From: Prolixibacteraceae bacterium
GTDB taxonomy: Bacteria; Bacteroidota; Bacteroidia; Bacteroidales; Prolixibacteraceae
Direction: 5' to 3'
DNA: 51,095 nucleotides
Assembly: GCA_019459485.1 (NCBI GenBank)
Contig: JAIBEZ010000078.1
Location: 1-51,095 of the forward strand
The notes beneath the pieces were generated by a model. The model had not been told where the DNA came from, made no database searches, and saw only the letters and a list, made by a program, of their open reading frames with translations. A program made the position numbers and the translations under genes. Positions 24,527 through 32,277 of the stretch are shown in pieces. Position 1 is the first letter of the stretch; every line of letters starts with the position of its first letter.

Positions 24527-25195
24527 ATGAAAAAGAAAATTACCCTCATTGTTTTTGCGATTCTTGCGATTTGTACTTTGAATGTTAAAGCGCAAGAAGT
24601 TGAAGAAAAAGCGTCACCCTTCACTGCAGGAGCTGATTTTTACAGCAACTACGTATGGAGAGGTTCTGTATTGGGTACAGGACCAGCCTTCCAACCCTCT
24701 GTAAAGTTTAATACTGGCGGTTTAACCATTGGAGTATGGGGATCATTTGATGCAGCTGGCTATGCTGAAGCAGATCCATATATTTCTTATGCATTCTCAA
24801 ATGGTCTAAGCATTGGCGTAACAGACTATTATTATCCAAGGGCTGGTGGTTCATTCATGTCAGATTCAACAAATGCTGTAGAAATCAACCTTGGTTATAC
24901 AATTGGAGGTTTAAGCTTAAGTGCAAACTACATTGTAAACGAAGCCTCAGTAGCAGCATCAGCAGGCGAAGACAAATACTTTCAGGCCGCCTATGCCTTT
25001 AAAAATTTCAGCTTAACAGTTGGCGCAGGAGACGGATGGCACACTTCTGATGGAAAATTCAATGTGTGTAACATCGCCCTTGGCACTGGAAAAGTAATTA
25101 AAATTACCGATAGCTTTTCCGTTCCGGTATCAGGCCAGGTTGTTTTCAATCCCGAAAAGAATCAGATGTTTATGGTTGTAGGTTTCTCCTTATAA
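24527..25195 (+). CDS. TorF-family putative outer-membrane porin
   Basis: 222 residues with a signal peptide (cut after NVKAQ). The mature N-terminus has ADFYSNYVWRGSVLG, the S-x-YVWRG-x hallmark of the TorF (Gcw_Chp) family, and the rest is made of amphipathic strands (KFNTGGLTIGVWG, EINLGYTIGGLSLSANY), ending GFSL. These proteins are thought to be outer-membrane barrels found beside glnK-amtB pairs, where they may admit ammonium or small nitrogen compounds. It is the first gene of the locus, 45 bp before the first PII gene. Confidence 0.82.
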   Translation: MKKKITLIVFAILAICTLNVKAQEVEEKASPFTAGADFYSNYVWRGSVLGTGPAFQPSVKFNTGGLTIGVWGSFDAAGYAEADPYISYAFSNGLSIGVTDYYYPRAGGSFMSDSTNAVEINLGYTIGGLSLSANYIVNEASVAASAGEDKYFQAAYAFKNFSLTVGAGDGWHTSDGKFNVCNIALGTGKVIKITDSFSVPVSGQVVFNPEKNQMFMVVGFSL

Positions 25196-25239
25196 CAATA
25201 CTATTTCAATAAAAATTAACACGAAATAATATACTCAAA

Positions 25240-25596
25240 ATGAAAAAGATTGAAGCAATTATACGCAAAATAAAATTCGATGATGTTAAAATAGCACTCA
25301 ACGAAGCAGGAATTGAATTCTTCTCTTTTTGGGATGTTCGCGGCGTTGGCCAGACCAGGGAAGAACGAATGTATCGTGGTGTCGTTTATGACACAAGCAC
25401 CATCGAACGCACTATTCTCTCCATTATTGTACGGAATAAAAACGTAGAAAAAACAGTACTGGCGATCATGACAGCTGCCAGAACTGGTGAAATCGGCGAT
25501 GGAAAAATATTCGTTTCCGCCATTGAAGAATCTTACCGCATCAGGACCGGTGAATTTGGAGATGAGTCATTGTTCATAAAAGGGAAAGAAATTTAA
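25240..25596 (+). CDS. glnK: PII signal protein, GlnK type (first copy)
   Basis: 118 residues. Trimeric PII fold: start MKKIEAIIRKIKFDDVK; T-loop about 37-55 with MYRGVVYD, where Tyr50 aligns with the uridylylated Tyr51 of E. coli and Tyr45 is also present; B-loop TGEIGDGKIFV, the ATP-binding segment; C-loop YRIRTGEFGDESL. It would bind ATP/ADP and 2-oxoglutarate and plug the ammonium channel encoded 23 bp downstream. No uridylyltransferase gene is in the window. The order porin-PII-Amt suggests a single operon. Confidence 0.92.
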   Translation: MKKIEAIIRKIKFDDVKIALNEAGIEFFSFWDVRGVGQTREERMYRGVVYDTSTIERTILSIIVRNKNVEKTVLAIMTAARTGEIGDGKIFVSAIEESYRIRTGEFGDESLFIKGKEI

Positions 25597-25619
25597 AAAC
25601 AACTAAAAAAACATCAATC

Positions 25620-26876
25620 ATGGACGAAGTAACACTCACATCTTTGGCCGCGTCCGCAGCGGATATGGCCAGATCAATAGATACCATCTGGGTTTTAATA
25701 ACAGCTTCCCTGGTATTCTTCATGCAAGCAGGTTTTGCCCTGGTAGAAGCGGGATTCACCCGTTCGAAGAATACTGTAAACATCCTATATAAAAACCTGA
25801 TGGACTTCTGTGTAGGCTCAATTGTATTTTGGGCATTGGGTTTTGGTCTGATGTTCGGAACAGATATCGCTGGTTTCATAGGAACTCCCGATTTATTTTT
25901 CAAGAATGGATGGACTGGTGGAATTCCTGCAGAAGCTTTCCTGATTTTTCAAACAGTATTTGCAGCAACGGCCGCCACCATTGTTTCAGGGGCGATGGCA
26001 GAACGTACCGAATTTAAATCATACCTGATCTTTTCACTCGTTGTCTCAGCGGTTATCTATCCGGTATCAGGTCACTGGATCTGGGGCGGAGGATGGTTAT
26101 CACAATTGGCAACTCCTTTTCACGATTTTGCCGGATCAACAGTAGTACACATGGTTGGTGGAGTGGTTGCATTAACAGGAGCAATCCTACTTGGGCCACG
26201 TCTTGGAAAATACAACGGAAAGAAAGTAAATGCAATTCCAGGTCACAGCATGACCCTCGGAGCTTTGGGTGTATTTATCCTGTGGCTTGGTTGGTTCGGA
26301 TTTAATCCCGGATCGCAGCTGGCTGCTTCTGGATCTGCAAATGCAACAGCTATCTCCCATATTTTTGTTACCACCAACCTTTCAGCCGTTGCCGGAGCAT
26401 TGGCAGCATTAGTGATTAGTTGGCTTAAATGGGGAAAACCCAGTTTGAGTTTTGCATTAAACGGAGCTTTGGCCGGTTTGGTCGGGGTAACTGCAGGTTG
26501 CGCTGTAGTAACAGCTTCAGGAGCCTTACTGATTGGCCTGATTTCAGGAACAGTACTTGTATTTGCCGTTACATTTATCGACAATGTACTTCATATTGAC
26601 GATCCGGTTGGTGCAATATCTGTTCATGGAGTTTGCGGTGCTTTGGGAACCATCATGGTTGGTTTATTTTCGGAATCAACTGGCCTGTTTTACGGACATG
26701 GAGCAGCTCAACTCGTCACTCAGCTAATCGGAGTCGCTGCAGTTGCAGCGTGGGCTGGGGTAACCGGGTTCATACTTTTCAAAATATTGAAAGCAACCGT
26801 TGGTTTAAGAGTTCCAAAACGGATCGAAGAAGAAGGTCTGGACATATACGAACACGGAGAAAGCGCTTACAATTAA
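25620..26876 (+). CDS. amt: Ammonium transporter, Amt family (no signal peptide)
   Basis: 418 residues, 11 membrane helices. It begins with a short acidic tail and no cleavable signal peptide, unlike the second Amt of the locus. Family features: MQAGFALVEAGFTRSKNTVN in TM1, FAGSTVVHMVGG with the first pore His (about residue 177), and SVHGVCGALGTI with the second (about 335). The C-terminal tail is short and ends DIYEHGESAYN, the typical GlnK-contact tail. It is distinct from the second Amt in sequence, so this is not a recent duplicate. Confidence 0.92.
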   Translation: MDEVTLTSLAASAADMARSIDTIWVLITASLVFFMQAGFALVEAGFTRSKNTVNILYKNLMDFCVGSIVFWALGFGLMFGTDIAGFIGTPDLFFKNGWTGGIPAEAFLIFQTVFAATAATIVSGAMAERTEFKSYLIFSLVVSAVIYPVSGHWIWGGGWLSQLATPFHDFAGSTVVHMVGGVVALTGAILLGPRLGKYNGKKVNAIPGHSMTLGALGVFILWLGWFGFNPGSQLAASGSANATAISHIFVTTNLSAVAGALAALVISWLKWGKPSLSFALNGALAGLVGVTAGCAVVTASGALLIGLISGTVLVFAVTFIDNVLHIDDPVGAISVHGVCGALGTIMVGLFSESTGLFYGHGAAQLVTQLIGVAAVAAWAGVTGFILFKILKATVGLRVPKRIEEEGLDIYEHGESAYN

Positions 26877-26911
26877 TAACTATTTCTTCAACAATTAGAT
26901 TTGTTGTTTTT

Positions 26912-26955
26912 CAAGAAGAGGGGACTGTTGGGGGACAGGCCTCTCTTTCTTTTCC
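26912..26955 (+). terminator. Terminator after the first Amt gene
   Basis: AGAGG (26917-26921)/CCTCT (26940-26944) with an inner CTGT/ACAG stem, then a pyrimidine-rich tail. Moderate strength. The remaining part of the 318-bp gap to the next gene is AT-rich and holds no ORF. Confidence 0.6.
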
Positions 26956-27116
26956 ACTTTTAAGTGCCGAATCATATCTTTTTATAAATTCCATCATTTT
27001 GACATTTTGTGCATATTTACCGCACATTACAATCTATTTTATATCATTTATTAATTTTTTGTATCTTTTTTTAATACAATCAACTCAATTATCAATACAA
27101 CAAATCAATATTTTTA

Positions 27117-27124
27117 TATTTTTG
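27117..27124 (+). promoter_or_regulatory. Candidate -7 box (TATTTTTG) of the second PII-Amt pair
   Basis: Exact TAnnTTTG match 71 bp before the second PII start, in an AT-rich stretch where chance matches are common. No -33 element and no CCCTATTT element are seen. Confidence 0.35.
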
Positions 27125-27194
27125 TTCGCATAAATAATTATAAACTTTCAGGAAAAACCCATTCCTGATTTCACTAACTCAAAATTTAATTGTC

Positions 27195-27539
27195 ATGAAG
27201 AAAATTGAAGCCATCGTTAGAAAAACCAAGTTTGAGGAAGTCCGGGCAGCACTGCACGATGCCGACATCGAATTTCTTTCCTGGTGGGAAGTCAAAGGAC
27301 AGGGCACTGCCCGACAGGGACTCATATTTCGCGGAATTGCCTACGACGTAAATTCGATTTCGCGTATCTGCATTTCATTTGTTGTGCGCGAAATCAATGT
27401 CGAAAAATCGATCAATGCCATTCTTGAATCGGCCTATACCGGCGAAAGCGGTGACGGAAGGATTTTTGTAAGCGACATTGCTCAATCCATCCGCATCCGG
27501 ACCAAAGACCGCGGCGACGAATCCCTCTACAACAAATAA
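27195..27539 (+). CDS. glnK: PII signal protein (second copy)
   Basis: 114 residues. Same fold as the first copy: MKKIEAIVRKTKFEEVRAAL, T-loop with IFRGIAYD (Tyr50 kept, but Phe45 replaces the Tyr of copy 1), B-loop TGESGDGRIFV and IRIRTKDRGDESLYNK. The charge pattern of the T-loop differs (GQGTARQGL against GVGQTREER), so the two PII proteins probably prefer their own Amt partner. It precedes the second Amt gene by 16 bp. Naming as glnK rests on the Amt linkage; glnB would be as good. Confidence 0.9.
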   Translation: MKKIEAIVRKTKFEEVRAALHDADIEFLSWWEVKGQGTARQGLIFRGIAYDVNSISRICISFVVREINVEKSINAILESAYTGESGDGRIFVSDIAQSIRIRTKDRGDESLYNK

Positions 27540-27555
27540 TTTAGCAGCAAATCTC

Positions 27556-28917
27556 ATGAAGATAAAAATAAAATACGCCGGGATGGCATTACTTGGATTA
27601 ATGGCCCCCACCGTCCTTTTTGCTCAGGAAGCTGCAGTAGCAGTAGCAGAACCAACTCCCTATATTGATTTTGGCAACACGGCATGGATGATCGTTGCAA
27701 CAGCATTGGTAATGCTGATGACTATTCCCGGCCTGGCATTATTTTATGGCGGTTTGGTCCGTCAGAAAAATGTCTTGAACATACTGATGCAGTGTTTCAT
27801 TTTAACAGCAGTGATTACCCTCGAATGGGTATTCTTCGGCTATAGTCTTGCATTTAGCTCGTCAACAGGAGTTCTTGCTCCGTTTATTGGCGGATTCGAC
27901 TGGGTACTTCTGAATGGAATTGGAGTTAACGATGTTAGCCCATACTTTATTTCGCAGGAAACTGCCCGAATCCCGCACCTGTTATTTGTTCTGTTTCAGG
28001 GAATGTTTGCTGTCATTACCCCTGCGTTAATTATCGGCGCTTATGCCGAACGTATTAAATTCCGTGGCTTTCTCATTTTCTCCTTACTCTGGGCCATTTT
28101 TGTCTATAATCCTGTTGCACATTGGGTTTGGTCGGCTGACGGATGGTTGTTCAATATGGGTGCTCTTGATTTTGCCGGTGGAACAGTCGTTCACATCAAT
28201 GCAGGTATTGCCGCACTGGTTATGACACTCCTGATTGGAAACAGAAGAAATTACAACAATCACCCAACAGCGCCCCACAGCATTCCATTGGTAGTTATTG
28301 GAACAGCATTGCTTTGGTTTGGCTGGTTCGGTTTTAACGCCGGAAGCGGATTGGCTGCCGACGGATTGGCGATCAGCGCATTCCTTTCAACCCATGTTGC
28401 TACCGCAACTGCTGCTTTAACCTGGGCTTTGCTCGATTGGACAATCAATAAAAAACCAACTGTGATCGGTGTTTGTACCGGTGCAGTAGGAGGACTGGTT
28501 GCCATTACACCTGCAGCTGGTTTTGTTGGAGTACCGGGTGCCGTAGTTATTGGTGTTGTGGTTTCAATCGCGTGTTTCTTCATGGTTTCGGTCGTAAAAC
28601 ACAAATATGGTTACGACGACACGCTCGATGCTTTTGGAGTACACGGAATCGGCGGTATTATTGGTGCACTTTTAACCGGACTGCTTGCCACTCCTGCCAT
28701 TCAGGCATCATACAGCGGTTTATTCTACGGAAACCCGAAACAACTTTGGATTCAGTTAATTGCCACAGTTGCAACCATGGTATTTTCAGGTTTAATGACC
28801 TATGTAATATTTAAAATAGTTGATAAGTTATTTGGAATCCGGGCCACTCAGAAAGAAGAAATTGCAGGTCTCGACATTTCTCAGCACAACGAAATGGCTT
28901 ATGCCGAAAATGATTAA
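27556..28917 (+). CDS. amtB: Ammonium transporter AmtB (with signal peptide)
   Basis: 453 residues from the ATG at 27556, which opens a signal peptide (MKIKIKYAGMALLGLMAP to FAQ); an in-frame TTG 26 codons upstream lies inside the PII gene and is rejected. Eleven TM helices follow, as in E. coli AmtB. Motifs: GLALFYGGLVRQKNVLN in TM1, FAGGTVVHINAG with the first pore His (about residue 212), FGVHGIGGIIGALLTG with the second (about 362), and the GlnK-contact tail ending GLDISQHNEMAYAE. A strong terminator follows. Confidence 0.94.
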   Translation: MKIKIKYAGMALLGLMAPTVLFAQEAAVAVAEPTPYIDFGNTAWMIVATALVMLMTIPGLALFYGGLVRQKNVLNILMQCFILTAVITLEWVFFGYSLAFSSSTGVLAPFIGGFDWVLLNGIGVNDVSPYFISQETARIPHLLFVLFQGMFAVITPALIIGAYAERIKFRGFLIFSLLWAIFVYNPVAHWVWSADGWLFNMGALDFAGGTVVHINAGIAALVMTLLIGNRRNYNNHPTAPHSIPLVVIGTALLWFGWFGFNAGSGLAADGLAISAFLSTHVATATAALTWALLDWTINKKPTVIGVCTGAVGGLVAITPAAGFVGVPGAVVIGVVVSIACFFMVSVVKHKYGYDDTLDAFGVHGIGGIIGALLTGLLATPAIQASYSGLFYGNPKQLWIQLIATVATMVFSGLMTYVIFKIVDKLFGIRATQKEEIAGLDISQHNEMAYAEND

Positions 28918-28968
28918 TACAAAAGCTTTAGTTCGATCCCATGTTAGTTTAATGCTTTAGATTTTTTT

Positions 28969-29002
28969 GAGAGATCTGTCGAAAGACAGGTCTCTCTTTT
29001 TT
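28969..29002. terminator. Terminator, amtB and M20 deacylase (convergent)
   Basis: 12-nt arms GAGAGATCTGTC/GACAGGTCTCTC (one G-U) with a GAAA tetraloop and a T run; overlaps the last bases of the convergent M20 gene. Confidence 0.85.
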
Positions 29003-30050
29003 ATAGAATGTTCAAATCATTCAGCAAATCGACATAAATCCGGAATCCATCTTCGATCTCCGAAATCAGGATAAATTCATCGGCAGTATGCGAACGGGCG
29101 CTGTCTCCCGGTCCGATTTTTACCGACGGAAATGGGATCACTGCCTGATCGGAAGTGGTGGGCGATCCGTAATAACTCAAGCCCAACTTAATTCCACGTT
29201 GAACAATCGGATGATCAACCGGAATTCCCGAAGAATTCAACCTGAACGAACGAGGTTTTACTTCCGAATCAATCAATTCATCAATGATTCTGAAAGCCTC
29301 CTGATTTGAATAATATTCATTTGTCCGAACGTCAACAGAAAACGAACAAGTATCAGGAACCACATTGTGCTGAGCTCCTGCATTGATGATTGTAACCGAC
29401 ATTTTCACGGCGCCTAAAACAGCTGAAGTCTTCTCAAACCGGTAATTTCTGAGCTTTTCAATATCTGCAATGGCCTTGTAAATGGCATTTTCGCCTTCTT
29501 CCCTGGCAGCGTGGCCCGATTTTCCGCGAGCGGTACAATCCAAAACCATCAAACCTTTTTCAGCAATGGCCAACTGCATTTTGGTGGGTTCGCCAACAAT
29601 TGCCAAATCCAAATGTCCCAATTCATTTAAAATACTTACCAGCCCGTTTAATCCTGAAATTTCCTCTTCAGCAGTAGCAGCATAAATCAGGTTGAACGGA
29701 AGATTATCCTTCACATTAAAATGCATAAAAACAGCCAACAAAGTAACCAGTGGTCCACCGGCATCATTGCTTCCCAAACCGTACAGAATCCCGTTTTCCA
29801 CATCAGGAGCAAACGGATCGCGTGTATATCCGTTGGCTGGCTTTACTGTGTCGATGTGCGAATTCAGCAAAATAACCGGAAGACCCTCTTTCCAATGCAG
29901 GTTTTTAGCCCATGTATTATTATTTTTTATTTCGTATTTTATTCCTGAATGATCTAAAAACTGACGGATCAAAAGCGCTGCATCCTGCTCATTCTTACTA
30001 AATGAAGGTATTGCAATCAGCGATTTTAACAGATGAATGTAATTTCTCAT
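29001..30050 (-). CDS. M20 family deacylase (ArgE/DapE type)
   Basis: 349 residues, zinc amidohydrolase. Metal and catalytic residues fall in the usual order: NSHIDTV (His, Asp), GSNDAGGPLVTLL (bridging Asp), TAEEEISG (catalytic Glu and metal Glu), VGEPT (Glu) and the C-terminal GPGDSARSHTADEF with the last His. A dimerisation domain (RGKSGHAAREEGENA) lies between. Relatives deacylate acetyl- or succinyl-ornithine or -citrulline in arginine synthesis or succinyl-DAP in lysine synthesis; Bacteroidota often use succinylated intermediates. No arginine genes are nearby, so the substrate is not fixed. Confidence 0.85.
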   Translation of the reverse strand: MRNYIHLLKSLIAIPSFSKNEQDAALLIRQFLDHSGIKYEIKNNNTWAKNLHWKEGLPVILLNSHIDTVKPANGYTRDPFAPDVENGILYGLGSNDAGGPLVTLLAVFMHFNVKDNLPFNLIYAATAEEEISGLNGLVSILNELGHLDLAIVGEPTKMQLAIAEKGLMVLDCTARGKSGHAAREEGENAIYKAIADIEKLRNYRFEKTSAVLGAVKMSVTIINAGAQHNVVPDTCSFSVDVRTNEYYSNQEAFRIIDELIDSEVKPRSFRLNSSGIPVDHPIVQRGIKLGLSYYGSPTTSDQAVIPFPSVKIGPGDSARSHTADEFILISEIEDGFRIYVDLLNDLNIL

Positions 30051-30233
30051 AGCTCATATCGTTTCAATGGTTGACAAAAATCAAAAAAAATGTTCGGATT
30101 TGACACCAAATTCAGGAAAAACACGAAATATTAATGGCATTGTAACTTTTTATTTTGTGTGAAACTTACAAAAAGGTACTTTTACAAACAGAAACCATAA
30201 AAAGTTCAACTAATACACAAATAATTTATTCAC

Positions 30234-31559
30234 ATGGAAAACCAACAAAAAAATGGAGTTTCAAGACGACGGTTTCTTGGAACAACTGCCATTGGTATGG
30301 CAGGAGTAGCAATGTTCTCATCGTTGGCAGCCTGCAAACAAAAAGTGGTTGACAACGATCTGAAAATCGGATTCATCGGAATGGGACAGCAGGCAATGTT
30401 CTTAATGAACGGATTCTTGCAGATCCCCGGCGTAAAAGTTATTGCAGGCTGCGATGTTTACGGCGTAAAACGTCAGCGTTTTGAGAAAAAAGCCAAAGCT
30501 TTCTATGAAAAAGCAGGACTCGAAGTTGAAATTCAGACTTACGAAAAATACCAGGATTTACTGGCGCGTGCCGACATCAACGTAGTTGTAATCGCCGTTC
30601 CGGATCATTCACATGCCATGATTGCCATTGCAGCATGTAAGGCAGGCAAAGATGTATATCTGGAAAAACCGATGACTTTCACCATCAAAGAAGGCCAGGA
30701 ATTGCGTCGCGTAGTGCGCGAAACCAACCGCATTCTGGCAGTGGGAAGCCAGCAGCGTTCTGACCCGAATTTCCAGCACGCCGTTAACCTGGTTCAAACA
30801 GGTGCACTCGGGCAAATTGAAAAAGTAAACGCTTACGTTGGCGCTCCTCCAACACCTTATAATTTACCGGAAGAAACGCTTCCAGCTGATTTGAACTGGG
30901 ATCTTTGGCTGGGTTCTCTGCCAATGCCAATTCATTACAACAGTCAATTAAATCCACCGATCACCATCGAACCAGAACAAAACGAACAATTCTGGGGCGG
31001 ATGGCGCTGGTACAAAGAAATGGGCGGTGGTTTCACAACCGACTGGGGTGCTCACATGTTCGACGTTGCACAATGGGGACTTGGAATGGACAAAAGTGGT
31101 CCTGTTGAGATTTCACCGATTGGAGACGGAACTGAATTCATGCAGTTTGTGTATGCAAACGGCGTGGTAATGACTTCGGAACCATTTGACGAAAAGAAAA
31201 CCAAAGGGGTGAAATTTACCGGAAAAGATGGCTGGATCGAAGTATCACGCGGTCATTTCCTTGCTTCTGACGACAAGTTTCTGCCACCGGCACAACCTGA
31301 AGGCGACACAGGTCCGTATGAAACAAAAATTCCTCACCAGATCAATTTCATCGAAGCGGTGAAGGAACGCAAAGATCCGATTGTACCTGTAGAAATCGGT
31401 CACAGCAGTTGTACTGTTTGCACACTGGGTAACATTGCCTGCGAGCTGAAACGCACCATTAAATGGGATCCGGCAACCGAAACCTTCATCGACGATGCAG
31501 ACGGCGCAGCAACCAATTTACTTCATTACCAATACCGCGAAGGCTGGAAATTGGTATAA
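30234..31559 (+). CDS. Gfo/Idh/MocA oxidoreductase, Tat-exported lipoprotein
   Basis: 441 residues. The N-terminus has the twin-arginine motif SRRRFLG and a hydrophobic run ending in the lipobox LAAC, so it is likely exported folded by Tat and lipid-anchored. The Rossmann domain begins KIGFIGMGQQ (about 41-50). EKPMT, the Gfo/Idh signature with the catalytic Lys, is near 141, and GGGFTTDWGAHMFDVAQWG lies in the C-terminal substrate domain. Such proteins act on carbohydrates with bound NAD(P), in several cases as glycoside-processing enzymes. Stand-alone gene, so no substrate can be proposed. Confidence 0.9.
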   Translation: MENQQKNGVSRRRFLGTTAIGMAGVAMFSSLAACKQKVVDNDLKIGFIGMGQQAMFLMNGFLQIPGVKVIAGCDVYGVKRQRFEKKAKAFYEKAGLEVEIQTYEKYQDLLARADINVVVIAVPDHSHAMIAIAACKAGKDVYLEKPMTFTIKEGQELRRVVRETNRILAVGSQQRSDPNFQHAVNLVQTGALGQIEKVNAYVGAPPTPYNLPEETLPADLNWDLWLGSLPMPIHYNSQLNPPITIEPEQNEQFWGGWRWYKEMGGGFTTDWGAHMFDVAQWGLGMDKSGPVEISPIGDGTEFMQFVYANGVVMTSEPFDEKKTKGVKFTGKDGWIEVSRGHFLASDDKFLPPAQPEGDTGPYETKIPHQINFIEAVKERKDPIVPVEIGHSSCTVCTLGNIACELKRTIKWDPATETFIDDADGAATNLLHYQYREGWKLV

Positions 31560-31592
31560 TTGAATAAATTGCATCTGAGGATGTAATTGCAT

Positions 31593-31636
31593 AACGCAGG
31601 TACTTCGGATAAAACCGGATTACCTGCGTTTTTTTT
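31593..31636 (+). terminator. Terminator of the Gfo/Idh gene
   Basis: Stem AACGCAGGTA/TACCTGCGTT (10 bp) with an 18-nt loop that has an ATCCGG-like inner stem, then a T run. The T run overlaps the stop codon of the convergent HTH gene. Confidence 0.85.
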
Positions 31637-31970
31637 ACCTGCTGACCAAATCTTTGAGCGTTTGTCGCAAGATTCCCACCTCCAGTTCCAGCTCTTTCAC
31701 CCGGTTTTGTAGCGCTTCGGCTTCTGACCGATCAATTTCTTTTGTATAATCGGGTTCCGGATAGGAGAGCTTGATGGCTATTTCCCTGAAAAAATTATAA
31801 TTCAGGAATTCTGACAGCTCCGCCAGCCGCTGAACCTGTAAAGTCGGCCGCTTCAACATCCCCGCCACCGACGAATGGTTCATCTTCAACCCGCGCGACA
31901 AATCTGTTGCATTAATGTGTTTGCGGTCCATTTCGCGTCGAATCATGGAGATTATTGGCAGTTGTTCCAT
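31635..31970 (-). CDS. Small HTH (XRE-like) protein with C-terminal coiled coil
   Basis: 111 residues. Residues 8-72 fit a lambda-repressor-like HTH: MIRREMDRKHINATDLSRGL, then KMNHSSVAGMLKRPTLQVQR as the turn and recognition helix, and LAELSEFLNYNFFREI. Residues 85-109 form a strong heptad coiled coil (ALQNRVKELELEVGILRQTL), so it should dimerise or oligomerise. The start lies 40 bp from an array of eight 21-bp repeats, each of which holds a 13-bp near-palindrome; that array is the obvious candidate binding site. No toxin or phage gene accompanies it. Function otherwise unknown. Confidence 0.8.
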   Translation of the reverse strand: MEQLPIISMIRREMDRKHINATDLSRGLKMNHSSVAGMLKRPTLQVQRLAELSEFLNYNFFREIAIKLSYPEPDYTKEIDRSEAEALQNRVKELELEVGILRQTLKDLVSR

Positions 31971-31995
31971 AGCATTTGGTTTTATCGTGAAACAT

Positions 31996-32003
31996 CAAAA
32001 TTA
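31996..32003 (-). promoter_or_regulatory. Candidate -7 box of the HTH gene (TAATTTTG)
   Basis: On the minus strand an exact TAnnTTTG match 26 bp upstream of the HTH start. The -33 region falls on the left inverted end of the 21-bp array, so a protein bound there would compete with RNA polymerase. Confidence 0.5.
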
Positions 32004-32009
32004 CAATCT

Positions 32010-32222
32010 AAAAGTAGCAATATTTGTTTAAAATACATCAGTTCTGATGTATCTTAAACGAATATTGCTGTTTATAAAATAAATGCTGATGTTTATAAGA
32101 TAAATTTAGCGATAAATAGAATAAATATCGCGATACTTAGAATAAGTGTTGCTGTATTTAAAACAAGTGTTTATGTATTTAGAACAAATATTGATGTATT
32201 TACAACAAATATTGCTACTTTT
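32010..32222. repeat. 21-bp tandem repeat array with 31-bp inverted ends
   Basis: Eight contiguous 21-bp units: 32042-32062, 32063-32083, 32084-32104, 32105-32125, 32126-32146, 32147-32167, 32168-32188, 32189-32209. Positions 1 (T), 9 (T), 13 (T), 17 and 20 (A) are the same in all units; the core is TGTATTTAgAACA, a near-palindrome. Left end 32010-32040 and right end 32192-32222 are inverted copies, 29 of 31 bases alike. The last three units are the most similar. Period 21 equals two helical turns. It lies between the HTH gene start and the tonB stop, with no ORF. Confidence 0.85.
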
Positions 32223-32277
32223 TGCTCCTAATTTGATGTATAATGTATTAAATTTCTACACCGGCGGAGCAAAGTAT

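Noticed and set aside
26633-27133. 166-residue ORF in another frame of the first Amt gene
   Set aside because: Overlaps the Amt coding end and an AT-rich gap; composition is rich in Arg, Ser and Trp with no domain, typical of a shadow frame.
27478-27555. TTG start that would extend AmtB by 26 residues
   Set aside because: Lies inside the second PII gene and would mask a proper signal peptide; the ATG at 27556 is preferred.
32010-32222. CRISPR array
   Set aside because: The 21-bp units are contiguous and degenerate, with no unique spacers and no cas gene in the window.
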